Positions 55,781 through 64,000 of a DNA stretch of 64,000 nt are shown here, piece after piece. The stretch comes from Pagrus major (lineage: Eukaryota > Chordata > Actinopteri > Spariformes > Sparidae): assembly GCF_040436345.1 (NCBI RefSeq), contig NC_133233.1, forward strand, positions 10,187,381-10,251,380, read 5' to 3'. The notes beneath the pieces were generated by a model, which saw only the letters and a list, made by a program, of their open reading frames with translations, was not told where the DNA came from and searched no databases. A program made the translations under genes and the position numbers. Numbering within the stretch: position 1 is the first letter of the stretch; each line of letters begins with the position of its first letter.

Positions 55781-56469
55781 TGTTGAGATACAATAGTTTT
55801 TTTTCTCCTCCAGTCATATGCTACTTCACATGTTCACTTAATGATGTCCCCATATAGAACTGTACTTACCCTGTTGATAGATGAGGTTGACAGAAGAATT
55901 GACCCCATGTTATGAAGGGTTAAGACATTGGAGAAACAAGCCAGGATAAGAGAGAGAACACAGCTGCCTTTGTCTCTGTAACAAAGTTGCCTGCACATGA
56001 TGACCTTGTAGTGAGCGGTATCTGTCTGTGGAATGATAGCAAGTGTGTCTTAGAGGAACTTAAAAGTGGTGCAGAGCAGTGCAGGATGAGACAGGAAGAG
56101 AACAGGATGAGGGAGGGTCTTTCCACAGGGCGATGTCTTCACGGATTGGAGGAATCGTGTTGCCAAGAGGCTGGGACCAGCCTGTGCACCAACGAAAGGA
56201 GAGCCAAAGTCTAGACCACAGCCTCCTCACCTTTTTTGACCAATGAGAAGTTACAACACCTCAACAGCAAAAATATAACTGTTATTGTAATGTGAATATC
56301 TGCATCCTTTTTCTGGGCGATGGGTTACAGAGTAACAGCAATCCGCTGACTGTGATTTGTCTAACAGAGAAAGGTCCATGATCATGCTTGCTTAATGATA
56401 CAATTCTAAATAAATAGTTAAACGGAACGTCGTTGTATGTCTTAACTCAAACAAACGAACACGCTGACA
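55781..56469 (+). mobile_element. Solo LTR of an LTR retroelement
   Basis: The 689-bp element begins TGTTGAGATA and ends GCTGACA (TG...CA), with a 4-bp direct repeat CTAC on both sides (55777-55780, 56470-56473). The unduplicated flank of gene 4 (near 51203) reads ATACCCTACCCTAG with no insert. LTR-type signals are visible: CCAAT at 56240-56244, a TATA-like AAATATAA near 56271 and AATAAA at 56409-56414. No internal region is present. It looks whole as an LTR and is younger than the gene 4/5 duplication. Whether it is retroviral or Ty3/Gypsy cannot be decided from the LTR alone. Confidence 0.82.
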
Positions 56470-56884
56470 CTACCCTAGTTTAACTATATCATTAAATTGC
56501 GGTATGTCTTACACCCTTTGAGAGAATTTGCCTTTATTACATGTCTATTATGCCCATTTTTTCAACCACCAGCACAGATGTCGACTGTAATTTTATACCA
56601 TATGAACATGTGATGGGTGCAAGATTTTCTGCACTTTTCATCTTTTATATATTCAGTTAACCAAAGAAGATAATGTGGTAAAATCACATTGTCAGATAGA
56701 TATGTCCTTGAGGATTATTAACACTACAATCAAGGAAAGTGCAAAGGTACTATCGTGCATTTAGTTAATATAGAATATGTGAGTGGTTCACAAATACTGT
56801 TTGACCCTTTTTTTTATAAACAATTCCTTTTATTGTCATTTTCTCCGATCTGGTTACGTGTGTAAATGGATTACCTGCAGTTGG

Positions 56885-57536
56885 ATCAATCGTTGTGCAA
56901 GTGTTGCTGCTACTAGTACTGGTGATTGTCTCTGAGAAGTCTTTATCATACGTTGTTAATGTTTAACCAAACTAACAAAAGTATAATTCTCTCTTTCATC
57001 CTATATGAGGAAGAATAAATATATATGTGCTGTTTCTTCAGGCCTTTCTTCCCTAAGAGCACAAGAGTAATACATGCTCTTAAAAGAAAATAACACAGAA
57101 GCCCTAAGACTGGGGCTGTTACACTATCCAAGTATGCATGTCTAATAATAATCCAAAGAATATGTTTAAAGGGATTAAATGCACCTGCAAATGTCTAAAG
57201 ACCAGACACTTAATAAGTGTAAGGTCTCACTCCGGCACAGTAGGTGGCGCTAATGCATCTATGTTATGGTGCCTTGAGTGCTACAAGTCCAAAAAGAAGA
57301 AAATGTTAGGAAACGCACTTCCGCATTATTTCCTAGCTGTCATTTTTGAAGTATGTTTATGCCAAAGATGAATCGCTTATTAACAAAACATGACGGCAAC
57401 ATTACTAGAAATCTCTAAACCTTTAAGGCAAACTGAAACAGACAATGTGGCTAACGTATTCTAGTTTGAAGGCGACACACCAGCTAATTTAGCTCCCAGT
57501 GCTGCCTGCTGCTAATCTGGTTCTCCCCGCTTGGTG
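56885..57536 (+). promoter_or_regulatory. pigm: Spacer and probable pigm promoter
   Basis: Homology with the gene 4 flank ends near 56884. The 300 bases before the pigm ATG contain GGTCTCACTCCGGCACAGTAGGTGGCGC and CGCACTTCCGCATT; ACTTCCG is an ETS-type core common at housekeeping promoters. No TATA box is evident. The transcription start is not resolved. Confidence 0.4.
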
Positions 57537-60826
<3,290 letters not shown>

Positions 60827-60878
60827 CATTCAGTAGTTTTAACTAATACAGATGATAAACTGGGGATGCAAGTTAAAT

Positions 60879-60884
60879 AATAAA
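60879..60884 (+). promoter_or_regulatory. pigm: Polyadenylation signal AATAAA, pigm
   Basis: Located 53 bases after the stop codon, giving a very short 3' UTR. No competing signal precedes it. Confidence 0.8.
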
Positions 60885-60889
60885 GTATG

Positions 60890-62805
60890 TATTTTGGTAA
60901 ATTTCAAGTCTCCCTCATACTTATTCACATTCTCATGCCGCCCATTCACTCTTTGCACAAAGCAGATTCATACAGGGCTATTTCTTGAGTGACAAAACCA
61001 CAATTGAATCTCCAGTCACTCTGAGTTAAACCCATTGGTTAAACACTAATCCTCAATGACTCACATAGGGCAGAAAACTGCTGCTGCACTGTTTTCTCTG
61101 GGTTGAAACTTTGAAGTCTGTTCCACCTGTGACCACGCCACACAGATGTTTTTCAATTTTTCCATATGCCGTCAAGAGCAAAATACCTGCTGTAGATCAG
61201 AGATCACACAGTCCACCCACACCCACAACTATGATGTTAAACAGCTCTGGACCAAAATATTTACACAGAGCTTTTGGTTGGCATTGTCACATCTTGAGGA
61301 TGGGAAAATCTTTCTCATTCCAGAGGGAGAAATGTTCAGATTGTGTGTAGGCGGTATTCAACCTTCTCATGTTATTCTCACTTCCAAAACTTGTTGCAGG
61401 GATTTTGATGCATGATTCAGATTTGACTTTCGAAAGATCAGGGAAATGATCTAATCTAAATCATGTCAAGTCTGTGACCTGACTAGGATAAATAGGACCC
61501 GGCCTGCACATTAGTCTAATGAGTTAGGAATGTTTTCTTAGTTTGGCGCAAAATACTGTAAAGTATTAGGCTCATTGCTCTGCACATTATGTTGATGAAT
61601 CACTGTGAAGAAATGCCAGCTGAATTTAGACCTCACCGATGCACAGAGATGCTCTTTGGTGTGATTCGAGGTACTAACATTCATGGCAAAATGTTGCTAT
61701 ATTGAAATGTTGAATGTTGGTTGGTAATTTGATCATAAAGGAACCCAGTAATGTCAAATATTTGTACATAGGAACATCTGATAGTTTAAATAGCTTGGCG
61801 ATTTGACTTTCTGTCGACCACAGGTTGTCAAAACCTTAAACTCCTAGACATATTCAAGGCACACTGCAGATTCTAGTGATGAGTAAGAGGAATGAAAATG
61901 TTGGTAATTAGATAAAGGAATGCTTGTGGGTTTGGCTGAAGTTTTAAATAAACATCTCTGTTCTTACACTTTGTAACTCAGCACTCGGGTCCAATAATGA
62001 TTACTTGAGCTAGATTTTGCTTACAGATCTGGATATTATCTACTGTCCAGATCAAGTAAACTAGGATAGAGAATCATGCTGTTCTGTTGCAGCTGCTTCC
62101 ATTTTTCTATGTAAATTTTAGCCATGGCTACATGCCATTAGATGTGGTTTAAAAAGTCTTTCACAGCTGCAGTGTGCAGTTGTTACCAGTAGGTAGAAGC
62201 ATACGCCAGCAAAAGAGACAGCTTGAGCATCTATCCTTGTGTAACCCTCACAGATTAATCAGTCAACTGGAGCATGAACTCAACCCAATAAAATCAGTGC
62301 TGGCAGTGGCTCCCTAATCTCACTCTACTCTCCTTCTAATCTCACATGGAAATTATTAGAGCATCCGCTTGTTGGTTCTGACCATGTTTGCTGGCCCCGG
62401 GACTGCGTTATAATAATATCCTATATGTATGTCTGGATGCATGAAGACTTGAGGTACACAGTAGTTAAGTTTCAATTAGAGGCTTTCTGGAGAAATTCTT
62501 GTAAACCACTTTGTGTATCAGTGGGAGTGAAAGCGCTTGCTTGCCTGTGTGTTGCGTATGTGCGTGCATGTGTGTATGACTCATGGTCAGCTGCGGCCTG
62601 CATATCTAGTTTATGAATCACCAGGTTGCACTCAGTAACCTTTCAACTGGCTAGTCGCCCCTGGGCACATGCATAAAACATTTCATTTTAACACTGCATC
62701 TCACTGCATAGCATCACTTTAATCAGTTCATTTTTATGTCCCACTGTCTGAAAAATATCTGTGAATGAGTTCTTATTCGACTGCTTTCTTTCACCTAATT
62801 TTTTT
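60890..62805. other. Intergenic DNA after pigm, no gene seen
   Basis: Short frames only (for example 61146-61415, no recognised domain or conserved splice context). No terminal repeats found. Confidence 0.5.
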
Positions 62806-62809
62806 TGTG

Positions 62810-63850
62810 CAGTCATAACCAACCAGGGATAGGCCTACTTGTACACCAGGAGGTGGCTCTGCAGTTGCCAGGAGGTACTTTAAAGTCAATTTATTTGACA
62901 AAATAAGAATTACAACTCTTATTATACTTAATGTCCACATTTTAATCAATAAAAGAATATTCAATATCCATCTGGGCTGGTTGAAGTCAGCTGCTAAACG
63001 TGAACATGTAGGACTAGCATTTGTGAGTGATTCGAAAGTAGTTAGAAAGCTCGAAAAGAAGACCAAATACAGTGGTTAGCTAAAAGTAATAGATGAATAG
63101 TCTGAATAGTTAGGTAGGCTAAATGTATTAGAGGCTATAGTAGATAAATAGTTGAAATATCCATATGGGCCCATTGATGTCAGCTGGTGATAGTGATTGA
63201 GAGTGACTAAAAAATAGGCCTAGTTAGCAAGCTAGCAAATAAGACCATAGAGTCAGCTTAAAGTAATGAGTAAACAGTTTAAATAGTTAAGTTATTGTAC
63301 TGTATAGTGGATAAATAGTTTAAATATCCTTATGGCACTATTGAAGTCTGCTGTAAAAGGTGAACATGTAAGCAAATGCTAGCAATTGAGAGGGATTGGA
63401 AAGTAGTCTAGTTAACAAGCTAGCAAAGAAGACTAAACAGTTAAAGTAATGAGTAGTTTAAGTAGTTAATGTACTGTATAGTGGATAAATGTTTTTTTTA
63501 ATTAGAAGTTTAATTAAAAGTAATGGATGATTATTTGAAATAGATAATAGGAATTGATAAACAGTTGAAATAACTTAGCCTTAGTAGGAAATAGTTAGTA
63601 AAAAAGTAGCCTAATGGATAAACGGTTTAGCCTAGCTCATTCATAAAGTTAGAAATACCTTTTAGAATAAATAGCTTAAAGTAATAATTGTTGTAACAAT
63701 CCACTTGTGTACAGTGAATAGTGTTAAATAGCATCCAATTTAAAGTAATTTGAAATGAATATGGAACACGAAGGGTGGTTTGAAGAGGTACTTGAGTTCG
63801 TCTGACATGGCTTTAGGGATACATCAGTCCAAAAAGGTTGGAAACTACTG
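62810..63850. mobile_element. Decayed hAT-like element with internal tandem repeats
   Basis: The left end CAGTCATAACCAACCAGGG and the right end GGTTGGAAACTACTG are imperfect inverted repeats of the fish CAGTGGTTCCCAACC hAT type, about 1.04 kb apart. Between them a unit of roughly 170-200 bases recurs about three times (from 62955, 63153 and 63320), each with AATATCC followed by (T/A)TGG, AAGTC(A/T)GCTG, a TAGTTA(G/A)CAAGCTAGCAAA-type stretch and ATGGATAAATAG-like words. No transposase is left. Confidence 0.6.
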
Positions 63851-64000
63851 TTTTAGCGGCTACACACACACACAGCTAAAGACAGTAAGCAATAAGGCAA
63901 GGTGCTGTTTATTGTTCATTTGCTAATTGTAGTCAGGGAGGAAGAAGTGGCAAGGTTGTAAGGGTTACGGGCGGGGGATTGCGTGACTGTCTTCCATATG

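Noticed and set aside
61146-61415. 89-codon frame downstream of pigm as a possible next gene
   Set aside because: No recognised motif and no consistent exon neighbours.

Overview
The window is vertebrate genomic DNA, almost certainly from a ray-finned (percomorph-type) fish. Genes are split by GT-AG introns, CA/GT microsatellites are very common, teleost-style MITEs and LINE tails are scattered throughout, and the proteins are clade B serpins, SNX16 and PIGM. There is no prokaryotic organisation. All coordinates come from hand splicing by reading frame, phase and splice dinucleotides, with no transcript support. Layout from left to right: (1) 915-1325, minus strand, is the first coding exon of sorting nexin snx16. 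A probable non-coding first exon lies near 3981-4150 and the rest of the gene runs off the left edge. (2) 4968-6246 is a two-unit palindromic DNA transposon derivative. (3) 6.7-55.5 kb, plus strand, is a tandem array of ovalbumin-type serpins of the serpinb1 (leukocyte elastase inhibitor) type. It holds an orphan first coding exon (6765), gene 1 (10474-16204, complete, 446 aa), gene 2 (20305-25704, first coding exon cut short by a poly-C run), gene 3 (30953-40126, complete frame but canonical ATG changed to AAG), gene 4 (43903-50900, complete, 419 aa) and a 3' fragment called gene 5 (54685-55482, last two exons intact). (4) 57537-60826, plus strand, is a complete eight-exon pigm gene (412 aa). 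(5) 60.9-64 kb has no gene I can support and ends in a decayed hAT-like element carrying internal tandem repeats.

The serpin genes share one exon plan: a non-coding exon 1, exon 2 with the start codon, an optional CD-loop exon 3, exons 4-9, and exon 10 carrying the reactive centre loop (RCL). The inhibitory hinge is intact in all five RCL exons, while the residues around the scissile bond differ in every copy (P1 Arg, Leu, Leu or Cys, Arg, Arg or Tyr). Loop spacing is one residue longer in genes 3 and 5. This is the pattern of a locus diversifying its protease targets. Genes 1 and 2 share intron sequence and form one duplicate pair. Gene 5 is a recent copy of the 3' end of gene 4, joined to a 368-bp piece of gene 3 intron sequence. 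Because its exons 9 and 10 keep frame and splice sites, it could act as a spare RCL cassette for gene 4; that is a hypothesis.

Mobile elements have inserted between and into these genes. They include a Tc1/IS630-like transposon of about 3.5 kb in gene 3 intron 7 (with a nested hAT MITE), a short relative behind gene 4, a TTAA MITE in gene 1, an I-type LINE fragment between genes 4 and 5, a solo LTR behind gene 5, and a Ty3/Gypsy fossil near 18.8 kb. For three of these the paralogous copy preserves the empty target site, so the insertion can be ordered after the duplication.
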